From positions 124,001 to 188,000 of the forward strand of contig NZ_JAIRAU010000019.1 of NCBI RefSeq assembly GCF_020073745.1: a stretch of 64,000 bases of DNA. Reading direction: 5' to 3'. The DNA comes from Nannocystis pusilla (GTDB taxonomy: Bacteria > Myxococcota_A > Polyangia > Nannocystales > Nannocystaceae). The notes beneath the pieces are model-generated. The model did not search any database. It was not told the origin of the DNA and saw only the letters and a program-made list of their open reading frames with translations. The number at the start of each line of letters is the position of its first letter. The first letter of the stretch is position 1. Positions 9,665 through 18,190 of this stretch are shown here, piece after piece. The position numbers were made by a program, and so were the translations under genes.

Positions 9665-9785
9665 ATGTCCTTTAGACCATCTCACGAGTCATCGCCAGAG
9701 CGTGGTCCATCGCTCCTTCAAACATGTCCGTGTCGACATGTCTTAAAAAACATATCACTTTACCATCACATGTCCCTCGGGCCAT
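9665..9785. promoter_or_regulatory. Array of four 16-bp inverted repeats (ATGTC-N6-xxCAT)
   Basis: Four 16-base units share the pattern ATGTC, six variable bases, then a GACAT-like arm: 9665-9680 (ending ACCAT), 9724-9739 (perfect ATGTC/GACAT), 9738-9753 (ending AACAT) and 9770-9785 (ending GCCAT). Units 2 and 3 overlap by two bases, and units 3 and 4 are both followed by ATCAC. The DNA is locally AT-richer than its surroundings and ends 186 bp before the BON-domain gene. The layout is that of an operator array for a dimeric regulator; the binding protein is not known. Confidence 0.45.
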
Positions 9786-9971
9786 ATCACCGCCGTCCGC
9801 CGCCGGCGAGCGCCAGGACGCGCCACGCCTCGGCCCGCTGCGGCCGCTCCGCACCTGGAGTCGCGCGAGGAGCCTCAGGCGCAGGCGTGACCCGGAGCGC
9901 GCCGCGACGGGCGAAAGATCGTGGCTCGTCCGGGGGCGCGCCCCATCCTGCCGACCGCGGAGGAACGAACC

Positions 9972-10835
9972 ATGCACAGCAAAAAACACCACAACCGCGG
10001 CCGCCGCCACCGGCGCGAGGGCCGGGCAGACCTCGGGGAAGCACGCGGCATGTTGGTCCGCGCGATCGACCGCGTGCGCGCGTGGTTCGGCGACACGGAG
10101 GCGGCCTGCCGGCTGAACCAGGATGACCGCCGCAGCCGCCGGGACGCCCGCCTGCAGGCCCGCGAGGACCGGCGGCAGCAAGGTCAACAGCGTCATCGGC
10201 AGCAGGCCCAGGAGCGCATGCAGGGCGGCGGTCGGGGCCGGCGCGAGCGCACGCGCGGCCCCTACCCGCTGAACTTCATCCCCTCGCCGCAGGTGTGGCC
10301 GTGGCAGTTCATGGGCCGCCAGATGCCGTGGCCGCCGAACCCCGAATCGTACTACCAGTCCGCGCTGCCGACCGGCGTGCGCGGGCGTCCGCTGGGCCGT
10401 CGCGGTCGCCACACCGGCCGCGGCCCCAAAGGCTACGTCCGCCCGGACACGCGGATCGTCGAGGACATCAACGAGGCGCTGACCTACAGCCCGCACATCG
10501 ACGCCAGTGACATCGAGGTCAGGGTCGACAAGGGCGACGTCGTCGTCACCGGCAGCGTCGACGACCGCTACATCAAGCGGCTGGTCGAGGATCTGATCGA
10601 GGACGTGTCCGGCGTGCGCGACGTGCAGAACAACCTCCGCGTCGAGAAGCGCGAGCTCCAGGGCGCCGGCGGGATGAGCCGCGGCACCGGAAGGCGCGAG
10701 GACCTCGGGGCGGTCCGGCGCGACATGGACATCACGGTCGGCCAGGACCTCGAGGACCTCGACGTCAGCACCCTCAACACCGGCAAGGAGGGCGGCGGCA
10801 TCCGCAAGGATCGCGGCGGCTTCTCGGGCACGTGA
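9972..10835 (+). CDS. BON-domain protein with basic N-terminal region
   Basis: A 287-residue protein. Residues 1-95 are very rich in Arg, Gln and His (many RR and RQQ runs), residues 96-155 are Pro/Trp-rich, and residues about 160-225 form a BON domain (DINEALTYSPHIDASDIEV, then KGDVVVTGSVDDRYIKRLVE and VSGVRDVQNNLRV). BON domains are found in osmotic-stress periplasmic proteins and bind phospholipid membranes. There is no signal peptide, so location is unclear; the basic region could bind nucleic acid or acidic lipid. ATG 9972 has GGAGG eight bases upstream, better than the in-frame ATG at 9921. A four-unit inverted-repeat array lies upstream. Confidence 0.85.
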   Translation: MHSKKHHNRGRRHRREGRADLGEARGMLVRAIDRVRAWFGDTEAACRLNQDDRRSRRDARLQAREDRRQQGQQRHRQQAQERMQGGGRGRRERTRGPYPLNFIPSPQVWPWQFMGRQMPWPPNPESYYQSALPTGVRGRPLGRRGRHTGRGPKGYVRPDTRIVEDINEALTYSPHIDASDIEVRVDKGDVVVTGSVDDRYIKRLVEDLIEDVSGVRDVQNNLRVEKRELQGAGGMSRGTGRREDLGAVRRDMDITVGQDLEDLDVSTLNTGKEGGGIRKDRGGFSGT

Positions 10836-10895
10836 ACCTCGCCGCGCGGCCGCGTCCCGGCGCGGTCGCGCGGCGCATGGATTCGCGGTAGACCG
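10836..10895 (-). pseudogene. 3'-terminal relic of the MerR-TetR regulator gene
   Basis: About 60 bases directly after the BON gene stop (CCTCGCCGCGCGGCCGCG and then GCGCGGCGCATG) match the region around the end of the intact MerR-TetR gene near 41950-42005. Only the last few codons are represented. It is the shortest of four copies in the window. Confidence 0.5.
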
Positions 10896-10934
10896 CCGGC
10901 GCCCCGGGCTGCGCGGCAGCGATCGGACCGACCG

Positions 10935-11432
10935 TCAGATCGTCACGTCCGTCGCCGGGAGCCGGATGTCGAGGGTCTTCTTGCGCCCTCCCAGTTCGAC
11001 CTTGTACTTCCCGAGCCGGACCCTGAACGCCGCCTGCCCGGAGCCGCCGGTGGTCAGCGTCTGCACCACCGTGCCGTGCTCGTCGAACACGGTCCGCGGC
11101 GCGTTTCCCCTGGGCTCACCGTCCACGATGATGGCGAGCCCCGGCGGGACATCGAGCGCCAGTCGAGTCTCGGCGGGACCGGACTGCCCGGCAGCACCCG
11201 ACTTGCGGAAGTTTCGTCGCTTGCGTCGATCGTAAAAACCGGAAAATATGGGCCGCGATGCGCCCGCCGGAGCCGCAAGACCCAGAGCCGAGCGAGGACC
11301 CGAAGGCCTCAGCCCCCGAGGAGCCCAGGCTCTCATCGGGACCTTCGCCGCGGCGCGCTCGGCCAGCGAGCGCGACACGTTCAACACGCTCGAGGTCGGA
11401 CCGCGCTGGTCCTTCTCTTCGTGAGCTCGCAT
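10935..11432 (-). CDS. Hypothetical protein, last gene of a T6SS-accessory-like operon
   Basis: A 165-residue protein whose last 75 residues look like a compact beta-sandwich with an alternating pattern: LALDVPPGLAIIVDGEPRG, HGTVVQTLTTGGSGQAAF, RVRLGKYKVELGGRKKTLD. The N-terminal 80 residues are Arg/Ala/Pro-rich and low in confidence. The start ATG at 11432 shares one base with the TGA of the upstream LysM gene (TGATG), which supports this start and translational coupling. A frameshifted copy of its last 25 codons lies at 18560-18626. Function unknown; the context is genes like those found beside VgrG in type VI clusters. Confidence 0.6.
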   Translation of the reverse strand: MRAHEEKDQRGPTSSVLNVSRSLAERAAAKVPMRAWAPRGLRPSGPRSALGLAAPAGASRPIFSGFYDRRKRRNFRKSGAAGQSGPAETRLALDVPPGLAIIVDGEPRGNAPRTVFDEHGTVVQTLTTGGSGQAAFRVRLGKYKVELGGRKKTLDIRLPATDVTI

Positions 11433-12055
11433 CAACACCCGTGAGCCTCCTGCAGGGCGGCGACCGTCGGCTCGTCGAGCGCGCCCGTCACCTCGAGCCG
11501 GCGCAGCGCCTGGAAGCGACGCAGCGCCCGCTCGAGGCCCTCGTCCGGCGTCGAGGCCTCGGCGTGGTAGAGGCCGAGGCTCCGCAGGCGCTGCGCGGCG
11601 CCTCGCCAGTGGTCCGCGGGTTCCAGGTGCCCCACCATGAACTCGTACTTCTCGCCGCGATCGGGGAGCACCAGCGTCGCCGTCGTCACGTCGGCCGGGA
11701 TCGGCACCACGAGGCGTCCCTCGCCGTCCGCCGTGCCCTCGAGCTCCTGGCCGCCCGCCAGGAGCACGTAGGGCTCCCCGTCCAGGGGCTCGCCGTTCCG
11801 CTGCAGTCGGAGCCGGAACAGCGCCCGGGGTCGCTTCGCGCGAAAGCAGTGAGCCCCATCGGTCCCGACCTCGAAGGTGCGCGGCCCCGGCTGGGGCAGC
11901 GACACCTCGTCACCGGGCGCGAGGACATTCGGATCCCGCCCGGCTTCGCGCAGAGCGTCGTTGCCCGGGTCGTTCCAGATCGTATCGACGGGGAGCCACG
12001 TGCGCTCCGCGAGGGAACTGATGCACTCTCCTGGCTTGATCTTGTGCGTGGGCAT
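11432..12055 (-). CDS. LysM and peptidoglycan-binding domain protein
   Basis: A 207-residue soluble protein. Residues 1-52 form a LysM domain (HKIKPGECISSLAERTWLP, then APGDEVSLPQP) that binds glycan chains. The middle (residues about 65-145) is a beta-rich domain, and residues about 165-205 form a PG_binding_1 helix bundle (LERALRRFQALRRLEVTGAL, ALDEPTVAALQEAHG). This domain order is common in genes beside VgrG/PAAR in type VI secretion clusters, but no VgrG is present here. ATG 12055 starts 10 bases after the upstream stop, and its TGA overlaps the next ATG. There is no signal peptide. Confidence 0.82.
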   Translation of the reverse strand: MPTHKIKPGECISSLAERTWLPVDTIWNDPGNDALREAGRDPNVLAPGDEVSLPQPGPRTFEVGTDGAHCFRAKRPRALFRLRLQRNGEPLDGEPYVLLAGGQELEGTADGEGRLVVPIPADVTTATLVLPDRGEKYEFMVGHLEPADHWRGAAQRLRSLGLYHAEASTPDEGLERALRRFQALRRLEVTGALDEPTVAALQEAHGC

Positions 12056-12065
12056 CCGTGAGCGC

Positions 12066-12644
12066 TCATCCTGGCGTCGTCGCCAATTCGCAGACGCTGC
12101 CGTCGAGGTCCGGAAACGACACCCGGCAGGTTCCGGGAGACAGACGGGTGATCCGCGCCGAACCAAGCGAGTCGGTGTATCCGCGATGAGGGCGCCCGTC
12201 GGGGTCGATGATGAGATAGCGCTGACCGGAGATCCCCGCGTCATCGTCGTCGACGAGCCGGATCTCGATCCAGTGGGTCGCGTCCACGCGCGGCTCCAGC
12301 GGACGGTCGTCAGCCGTCTCCGATCGATCCGCACGCTGCCCCGATTGATACACCCCCCATTTCCGGAGAGGTTCGACCCGGACCGGGACGAGCCGTCCGG
12401 AGTCGATTGCCGCGACCAGCCGCGCGAGCACCTCGCGGTCCTGGAGCGGCGACGCGACGGACGTGAGCTCCGCGGCGATGAGACGCAGCGCCCGCGCGTC
12501 GATCGCGTCGGCGAACAGCGGCGCGAGCAGAGCCGCCGCTCGCGGGCCGCGGACCGCGATGCGTGGCGCACCCGCCCCGACCGCGTGCGCAGCCACGAGC
12601 GCGAAGCTCTCGCCACGACTGCGGAATGATCGGTGAAGCGTCAT
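12066..12644 (-). CDS. Hypothetical protein with carboxypeptidase-regulatory-like C-terminal domain
   Basis: A 192-residue soluble protein. Residues 1-110 are Ala/Arg-rich and helical with no recognised fold. Residues about 118-190 contain WIEIRLVDDDDAGISGQRY, LIIDPDGRPHRGYTDSLG and SARITRLSPGTCRVSFPDLD, a pattern I know from proteins encoded next to VgrG and LysM genes in type VI clusters, where it probably forms an immunoglobulin-like or carboxypeptidase-regulatory fold. It lies 17 bases after a short upstream gene and 10 bases before the LysM gene, so the set is likely one operon. Role unknown. Confidence 0.7.
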   Translation of the reverse strand: MTLHRSFRSRGESFALVAAHAVGAGAPRIAVRGPRAAALLAPLFADAIDARALRLIAAELTSVASPLQDREVLARLVAAIDSGRLVPVRVEPLRKWGVYQSGQRADRSETADDRPLEPRVDATHWIEIRLVDDDDAGISGQRYLIIDPDGRPHRGYTDSLGSARITRLSPGTCRVSFPDLDGSVCELATTPG

Positions 12645-12661
12645 CACGTGCTCCGCGCAGC

Positions 12662-12838
12662 TCAATGGAGCTTGATCGTCGAGCCCCTGATCGTGACCTC
12701 GACGCTGAGCTTCTTCCTCGCGGACTCGAGCGCCTCGGCGAGGATCTGCGGCGTCGTGAGCTCCTCGTCGCGGCCCTGGACCGTGCGCGTGAACATCGCT
12801 CGGTCGCCCAACAACGAGGATGGCCTTGCAGAAAACAT
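12662..12838 (-). CDS. Short ORF, probable truncated first gene of the operon
   Basis: Fifty-eight codons from ATG 12838 (MFSARPSSLLGDRAMFTRTV ... ALESARKKLSVEVTIRGS). The C-terminal half has a helix and a strand pair and continues the operon spacing (17 bases to the next gene), but the protein seems too short to be complete. The frame is open upstream through a duplicated TetR fragment, so the original 5' part was probably replaced by that insertion. Function not recognised. Confidence 0.45.
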   Translation of the reverse strand: MFSARPSSLLGDRAMFTRTVQGRDEELTTPQILAEALESARKKLSVEVTIRGSTIKLH

Positions 12839-13136
12839 GGCTTTGAGGCCATAGCACGCGTCCTGTGGCAGGGACAAGTGTCCGCAGGAGTTCATTTTCG
12901 CCCCGCGCCGCCAGGATGTCTCCGCGCTCTCGGGGCGCGGTCGCACCGACACGAGCGCGGCCGTAGAACCGCCGGCCTGTGGCTTCAGGGTCCCTGGGAT
13001 CCCTGGACACGGATCGCGCGCCGGCCTCGAGCGGCGGTGGGTGGATTCGTGGAGCCGCATTTGATACTCATGATTCTCTCCTGCGTGGATTGATCGAAAT
13101 GCGCGCCGCCCCGACAGCATCCGGCTTCGCGGCGGC

Positions 13137-13578
13137 TTCACCGCGAGCGCGCGGCGCATGAATTCGAGGTACACCGCGAGCGCCTCGGCCTGCGTGTAGC
13201 GGTCGTCGAGCGCCAGGCGGTCGCCGAGCGCGAGCAGGGCGCCCCACAGCATGTAGGCCCACAGCTCGGTGTCGCCGCGGCGCAGCTCGCCCGTCGTCAT
13301 CGCCCGGCGCAGGCTCGGCTCGGCGTTCATCACCATGCGGTGGAGGGCCTCGCGGGCGCGCGCGGCGACCTCGGGGTCGCGACCGTGCGCGGCGGCGCCT
13401 AGCAGGTTCGTCATCGTGCGGAAGCCGGCGAACCGCGACAGCACCGCCTGCGCCCGCAGCCGCGCCTCGTCCGTCATCGGCAGGCCCGACTGCGCCTGCG
13501 CCCGCAGCGACGCCGGCACCAGCGTGAAGCGCAGGCGATCGAGGCACTCGACGAACAGCTCGCTCTTGCCCGCGAAGT
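13137..13578 (-). pseudogene. 3' half of a MerR-TetR regulator gene
   Basis: The translated sequence (FAGKSELFVECLDRLR through MRRALA) is nearly identical to residues about 125-274 of the intact MerR-TetR protein at 41969-42796. It starts abruptly inside the TetR helix-turn-helix, with no start codon for the DNA-binding part, and its end is replaced by unrelated sequence. It is therefore a truncated duplicate. The frame happens to stay open into the short ORF at 12662-12838. Confidence 0.8.
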
Positions 13579-13579
13579 G

Positions 13580-13702
13580 CTAATAAGCCCTAAAACTGCG
13601 CCTCGCGGGCATCTGGATCACTTTGCCAAGCTCTTCCTTGGCTTTGCCAGAGCGCGCCTCCAGCGCATTGACCGCCTGCCGAGCAAGCGCGAGTTTGTTC
13701 AC
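13580..13702 (-). CDS. Possible 40-residue peptide
   Basis: GTG 13702 opens a frame reading VNKLALARQAVNALEARSGK followed by AKEELGKVIQMPARRSF, a helical, basic peptide ending at TAG beside the TetR duplication junction. It could be a small gene or the tail of a lost one. No family recognised. Confidence 0.25.
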   Translation of the reverse strand: MNKLALARQAVNALEARSGKAKEELGKVIQMPARRSFRAY

Positions 13703-13968
13703 GTGGACATAGTGTACTGCCTCGGGGCGTGGCGATCACTCCTGGGGGTCATGGTGTCGTCGCGGGCTCGCTCAAGGCCGGACAGGGAACGAACTTCTGG
13801 ATCGGGGCGTACCTCCTCCGTGAGCAGTACGCCCCTGCGTGGACGTTCGTGCATGACGGCATGGGCGCGCTTGAGCACGCCAGATCGGTGAGTGTGGGCC
13901 CGATGGGTCACATCTACGGCGGGGGGCTCGCCAATGGGTTCCCCGCGGTCGTGTACCTGAACCCGTGA
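13703..13968 (+). pseudogene. 3' fragment of a secreted propeller-type protein
   Basis: The frame reads GGHGVVAGSLKAGQGTNFW, LLREQYAPAWTFVHDG and SVGPMGHIYGGGLANGFP before a stop at 13968. These resemble blades of the SBBP-like beta-propeller proteins found elsewhere in this window, with the pattern W-T-F-V and GHIY-GG. No signal peptide or start region precedes it, so only the last blades of a larger gene remain. Confidence 0.55.
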
Positions 13969-13999
13969 GCCTCGCGCCCGCATGGGCGGCGGCGGGCAC

Positions 14000-15073
14000 C
14001 TACTGTGGGATGAAGTTCGAGCAAGCCTCGAAGCTCATGTCGGTCGCGGCATCGAACCCGGCGCTGTAGTCCTCGTTGAGGCAGTCCTCGACGAGCCGTT
14101 GCGGGAACTGGTTGAACATCTGGCAGAGGCGATTCGGGTACGGAGGGTGATCGCAATACTCTTGACTCGGCGGGCCGACGAAGAGCACGACGATCGAGCT
14201 GAGGTCGCCATGCTTGGCGCCCCGTACCGTCTTGAACCAGTCATAGGGCTTGCCCTCCGAGGTATCGTCGAGGGTGCTCGTCACGAGGGTGACGACGAGG
14301 AGCGCATCGTCGCGGAGGAAGCCCTCGTTGCAGCCTCCCGGCGCGTTGATGTCGGAGCTGACGGCGGCGACGAGCGCGTCGCCGAGCCGGTCAAGCCCGC
14401 TCGCGCCTACCTGGGCGACGCACGCGAAGGTCTCCTCGAGGTCGGGCTGATCCTTGGTGAGGTAGCGCCTCCCCCCGGCGATGTCGCACGGCTTGTTCGC
14501 GGCGACCCGCCCCGCGTTGAACACCACCCCCGCGCCCCAGGTCAGGTCACGCTGTCGGGACATACTCGCAGGGGTAGTCGCTCCCAGGCTCGCACCAATC
14601 GGTGAACGGGCCGGGACACTCCTCGTCGCAGTATTGGCTGCCCCAACGGGGGTCACCCTTGGTGACGAGAATGTGGTAGTCGAAATCCGCGAATTTCGCC
14701 TCGATCGTGCTAAAAAGTGCGGAATCGTGGCGACGAGGCGATCGTAGTACGACTCGCCGACGTCTTGCTCAAGAGCCATGTGCGCGTCGCGCGAGATCAC
14801 GAACAGGAAGTCGACCTTGCCCTGACACCCCGCCGGCTGCGGGTTGCTGCCGTCCGGGATGTCACCCACGTCGAGGTTGACAGTCGTGCCCGACGAGGAG
14901 GTCGACCCGGCGTCGCCGCCCGTGCTCGCCGAGCTGGCCGTCGTCCCCGTGGAGATGGTGCCGGGACTCGTGGTCGAGGCATCGGTCGTCCGCACGGGGA
15001 GGGACGAGGCTCCGGGCCCTGTTCCGAACCCGGACTGGTCGCCGTCCCGCGGCGCGCAGGCGACGAGGAGCAC
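14000..15073 (-). pseudogene. Surface lipoprotein gene with two compensating frameshifts
   Basis: An open frame of 357 codons starts at GTG 15073 (VLLVACAPRDGDQ) with lipobox LVAC, but the signal peptide is too short and an in-frame TAA lies just upstream, so the N-terminus is also damaged. The parts CQGKVDFLFVISRDAHMALE and LTWGAGVVFNAGR belong to a von Willebrand-like lipoprotein family frequent in Nannocystis-type genomes. Between about 14568 and 14715 the open frame is Arg/Thr-rich nonsense, whereas the alternative frame there reads STIEAKFADFDYHILVTKGD and CEPGSDYPCEYVPTA. Opposite indels at the TTTTT run near 14712 and near 14565 explain this. Function unknown. Confidence 0.75.
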
Positions 15074-15299
15074 GAGGGCGGCAAGAGGGGGGGTCCGAGG
15101 TTAGGGGCTCATCATGCGCTTTTTAGCGCAGGCGCCGCCCGCGATCCACGGATTTGGCACGCTCGAGTGCGCGAGCGCTTCCACGGCCTCATCCACGCCG
15201 GCCACTTCCTCCTCGCCCGCTCCGGCCCAGGTCATCGTCGAAGTGCACGAGCCGTCGTGCGGCCATTGGAGGGCTGGGGTGTCCGAGGACATGTCTCCG

Positions 15300-15315
15300 C
15301 TGTCTCCGGAGACAG
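15300..15315. promoter_or_regulatory. Perfect 16-bp palindrome CTGTCTCCGGAGACAG
   Basis: Each half is 8 bases with no spacer. It lies 157 bp upstream of the TTG start of the lipoprotein gene at 15473 and is a candidate operator for a dimeric regulator. No factor is known. Confidence 0.3.
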
Positions 15316-15472
15316 TTGGGCCACCGGCGGAGGCGATGGGTTGAAAAGCGTAGAGATTCTCGTGGGCGGTCCTGGGCTCGGCGTTCGCAAAGCCTGACTG
15401 ACGGTGGCGGTCACGTCAATCGACGGGCCGCTGCCGACTGGTCCACTTCGCATGCATCACAAGGAGAACACC

Positions 15473-16486
15473 TTGAAGACCACGAATCCGCTCACCATCC
15501 GTGCACGCCACCCGCTCACCCTCCTCGCGGCGCTCTGCATCCTCGCCCCCGCCGTCGGCTGCGACAACGAGCCCGAGGCCGGCGTCGAGAACGGCGCCGC
15601 CGACCTCGTCTTCGCCGACGAGGCTTCCGCCTCGACGAGCAAGGTCGTGGGAGAGTTCGTCCACGCCGGCAACCCCGACGCCGCCGATCCCGGTGATGAC
15701 CTCACTGAGGATCCCTCTGACGAGGGAGTCAAGGTCGTGCCCCTCGAGGAAACCGAGGAGGCCACGTCGACGGCGAACTCGAACATCGTCGCGTCCTTGC
15801 AGCTTCCCGAGGGCGGCGAAGTCCACTTCATCGACCTGGGCCCGCCGGAAACGCCCGGCATCGCGACGATCTACAGCGGGCACTCCGCCACGGTCGGCGC
15901 GTTGCGTGCGCACGGGGCCACGCCTCTCGAGCTCTTCCTCGCGCTTGCGCCGGCCGAGGACGTGCCTCCGGATGCGCTATTCGCGCATCACCGGCGTCTC
16001 GCGTCGGAGGGCCTCGCCGAGCCGTCGCCCCGCAGCCTCTCCCTGGACGATCTCGCACTGCCGCCCGAGGTGACAAAGGCGCTCTCGTGGACCGGGCAGT
16101 TGTCGAATTGTTCTGGCTACTCCACGACTGCCACGTACTTCTCAGCGGCGAAGGAGCTCGTTGAAGACGATTTCGGCTTCGAGCTCGGTGCACACGATCA
16201 GGAGTTCCACTCCGCGCTCACCTCCAATGTCTCCGTGGTGTTGGGGTCGTCGACGTCTGGCTGGCTCGCCTCCTGCCGCAAGAGCAAGGGCCCCGACAAC
16301 ACCCCGAACCTGAACCAGCGCTTCGACCAGTACTCTGGCGGCGTTTGGACCACCTTCTGGGACCCCGGGTTCGTCGATCAGAGCTGGGGCTGGGCGTTTG
16401 CGTACAGCGACACGGTCAATCGAAACTTCAGGATGGTGCTCCAGACGATCAATGACGATACGGCATACGTCGCCGCGCGTTACTGA
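15473..16486 (+). CDS. Secreted lipoprotein of unknown function
   Basis: A 337-residue protein. TTG 15473 has GGAG six bases upstream; ATG 15452 in frame lacks a site. The signal peptide ends at the lipobox LAPAVGC. The next 90 residues are Asp/Glu/Ser/Thr-rich (PGDDLTEDPSDEG), followed by a middle domain with IDLGPPETPGIATIYSGHS and a C-terminal domain of about 125 residues with conserved-looking Cys, Trp and Tyr (CSGYSTTATYFSAAKELVED; WTTFWDPGFVDQSWGWAFAY). I do not recognise the family. It stands alone, with a 16-bp palindrome upstream and a strong hairpin downstream. Confidence 0.75.
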   Translation: MKTTNPLTIRARHPLTLLAALCILAPAVGCDNEPEAGVENGAADLVFADEASASTSKVVGEFVHAGNPDAADPGDDLTEDPSDEGVKVVPLEETEEATSTANSNIVASLQLPEGGEVHFIDLGPPETPGIATIYSGHSATVGALRAHGATPLELFLALAPAEDVPPDALFAHHRRLASEGLAEPSPRSLSLDDLALPPEVTKALSWTGQLSNCSGYSTTATYFSAAKELVEDDFGFELGAHDQEFHSALTSNVSVVLGSSTSGWLASCRKSKGPDNTPNLNQRFDQYSGGVWTTFWDPGFVDQSWGWAFAYSDTVNRNFRMVLQTINDDTAYVAARY

Positions 16487-16612
16487 CCGTCGCGGCCGCT
16501 ATAGACATTCACCCGCTGGTTGTCCGTCACGGGCTCGAGCTTGCCCTCGCCCCGCCTGAACGGATCGGCACGGCACCGTCGATCTCATCCTCCACGCTGC
16601 CGGGCCGGCTTT

Positions 16613-16636
16613 CCGCCCGAGGTCCGCCTCGGGCGG
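16613..16636. terminator. Hairpin with perfect 10-bp stem
   Basis: CCGCCCGAGG and CCTCGGGCGG flank a 4-base loop, between the + strand lipoprotein gene and a - strand SDR relic. There is no T tract, so it is a terminator-like structure rather than a certain intrinsic terminator. Confidence 0.45.
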
Positions 16637-16643
16637 CGACGCT

Positions 16644-16960
16644 TCAGAATTCGCCCGCCGTCGGTCGCACGATGATCTCGCTGAGGTCAACGTCATCCGG
16701 CTCCTCGGCGGCGAACTTGATCGCGCGGGCGATCGCAGCCGCCGGGAGCGCGATCCGGCGGAACTCTCGCATCACGTCGCGGGCGCCTGGATCCGTGATG
16801 CTATCGGCGAGCTCCGACTCGACCACGCCCGGCGAGATCGTCGTCACCCTGGCGCAGCCCCTCCGAGATCGCCCGCACCGCGAGCCGCGAATACAGCCGC
16901 CTGTTCGGCGCCCCCCTGCGCGCGACCTCCGGCGCCTCCGCGACGCGGCCAGCTCAGCCC
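16644..16960 (-). pseudogene. Short-chain dehydrogenase relic (C-terminal part)
   Basis: The last 65 codons read VTTISPGVVESELADSITDP and IKFAAEEPDDVDLSEIIVRP, the C-terminal half of an SDR. Upstream, the piece LYSRLAVRAISEGLR is recognisable only after a frame change and the catalytic Tyr-Lys segment is damaged. The N-terminal half is missing. It is not closely similar to the intact SDR at 3573-4406. Confidence 0.7.
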
Positions 16961-17121
16961 CACCGGCATGAGTCGCGGCGAGCAGGATGGGAGAGTCGCC
17001 GCGGCTTCCGTGACGGCCGATCAAGCCATGCGATCGAGGAGACAGCGGGCGTACCTGTGGTCTCACCGGCGACCGAATCGCTGCAGGCGGCGGCTCCGCA
17101 GCGAGACGGCGGCGGAGCCGC

Positions 17122-17562
17122 TCAGATGCACTCCCACACGGCGCCGACCAGGGGATGAACGTGGGCGCCGTCGCCCGTCTCGTTGAGCATGTCGCCGACG
17201 TCGGGGTGCGCCTGCGTCAAAGCGTAGAGCTGCCGGGCGCGGTCGTCGGCCTCCTCCGATTCACCGGCGACCATGTAATAGGGGATGAGGTTGCGCAGCA
17301 GCCAGACCTGGAGCGCGAGAGTTTGGCCGTTGGTGCGGTCGATCGCCCGCTGCACGTGGGCGGCGGCGTCTCTTTGGGGGAACATCTTGGCGAGGAACAT
17401 CGCCAGGCGCAGCGAAGGCGCCGGGTGGTCGCTGTCTTCGGCCAGCTGCCGCAGGAGGTCGTGACAGGCGCCGACCCACGGGGCCTTCTCGGCGTCGCCG
17501 ATGTCCGGCACGAGCCCCTTCCCGACCGATCCGCTTGCCCGTCCCGATTCCTCATGCGCCCA
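17122..17562 (-). pseudogene. Fragment of a helical protein, 5' end lost
   Basis: The frame is protein-like (APSLRLAMFLAKMFPQ, LALQVWLLRNLIPYYMV, ADDRARQLYALTQAHPDVG) and ends at a stop at 17122. GTG 17511 could give a 129-residue protein. Upstream it abuts a + strand DUF1993 relic, so the original 5' part was probably removed at that junction. The pattern suggests tetratricopeptide-like helical hairpins but no family was assigned. Confidence 0.5.
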
Positions 17563-17574
17563 GCCCGCCCGACC

Positions 17575-17962
17575 CCAGGTGATCCGCTGACCCGTCAGGT
17601 CCAGTTCGTCTGCTTCCAGGCGATCGACGCGATCGCCCACCTGACCGGCCAGCCGCAGCCCCCGCTCGAGACCCCCGACGAGACCCTCGAGCAGCTCCAG
17701 CGCCGGATCGCCGCGACGATCGCCGCGCTGCGCGACGTCTCCCCCGACGCCCTCGCCGACGCGGCCGACCGCCCGGTCCGCCGCGTCCTCGGCGACCAGT
17801 TCATGCTCGAAATGACCGGCTTCCAGTACCTGCGCGACTTCTCGCTCCCGAACTTCTACTTCCACCTGGTCACGACCTACGCGATCCTCCGCAACCATGG
17901 CGTCGACCTCGGAAGGCCGACTACATAGGCCATATCAGCTACGCCCTGCGCCCGCGCACATA
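17575..17962 (+). pseudogene. DUF1993 family gene, truncated and frameshifted
   Basis: The frame VQFVCFQAIDAIAHLTG, LEQLQRRIAATIAALRDV and LRDFSLPNFYFHLVTTYAIL is the DUF1993 signature, with the conserved LPNFYFH...TYAILR motif. The N-terminal 40 or so residues and the start are missing. Near the end a one-base change of frame converts the expected LGKADYIGHI ending into RPTT and a stop. It is a relic of a small cytoplasmic protein of unknown function. Confidence 0.7.
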
Positions 17963-17984
17963 AATCATTCACGTGCGACGAGCA

Positions 17985-18190
17985 GGCCGAGGTCGCCCGG
18001 CGACGACTCGGCGATCGCCGCGGCGCTGGCCTACGCACGCAACCAGCCGGCGGCCCTCCGCCGCTTCCTCGACGAGGGCCGCCTGCCGCTCGACAACAAC
18101 ATCTCCGAACGCGCGCTTCTCCGCGCAATGGGGCCCGAGGGCGACGGAGCGGGGCGGTGGTCGGCGCTGTACGACAACACGGCACTCGGG
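17985..18190 (+). mobile_element. IS66 transposase (TnpC) remnant
   Basis: The reading frame contains ALAYARNQPAALRRFLDEGR and LPLDNNISERALL, the C-terminal block of IS66-family transposases. What follows only partly matches. No intact N-terminal half, accessory genes or terminal repeats are visible. The region 18200-18555 shows no further recognisable gene. Confidence 0.7.

Noticed and set aside
17985-18190. Intact IS66 element
   Set aside because: Only the C-terminal block of the transposase is readable and no terminal inverted repeats or target duplications were seen.
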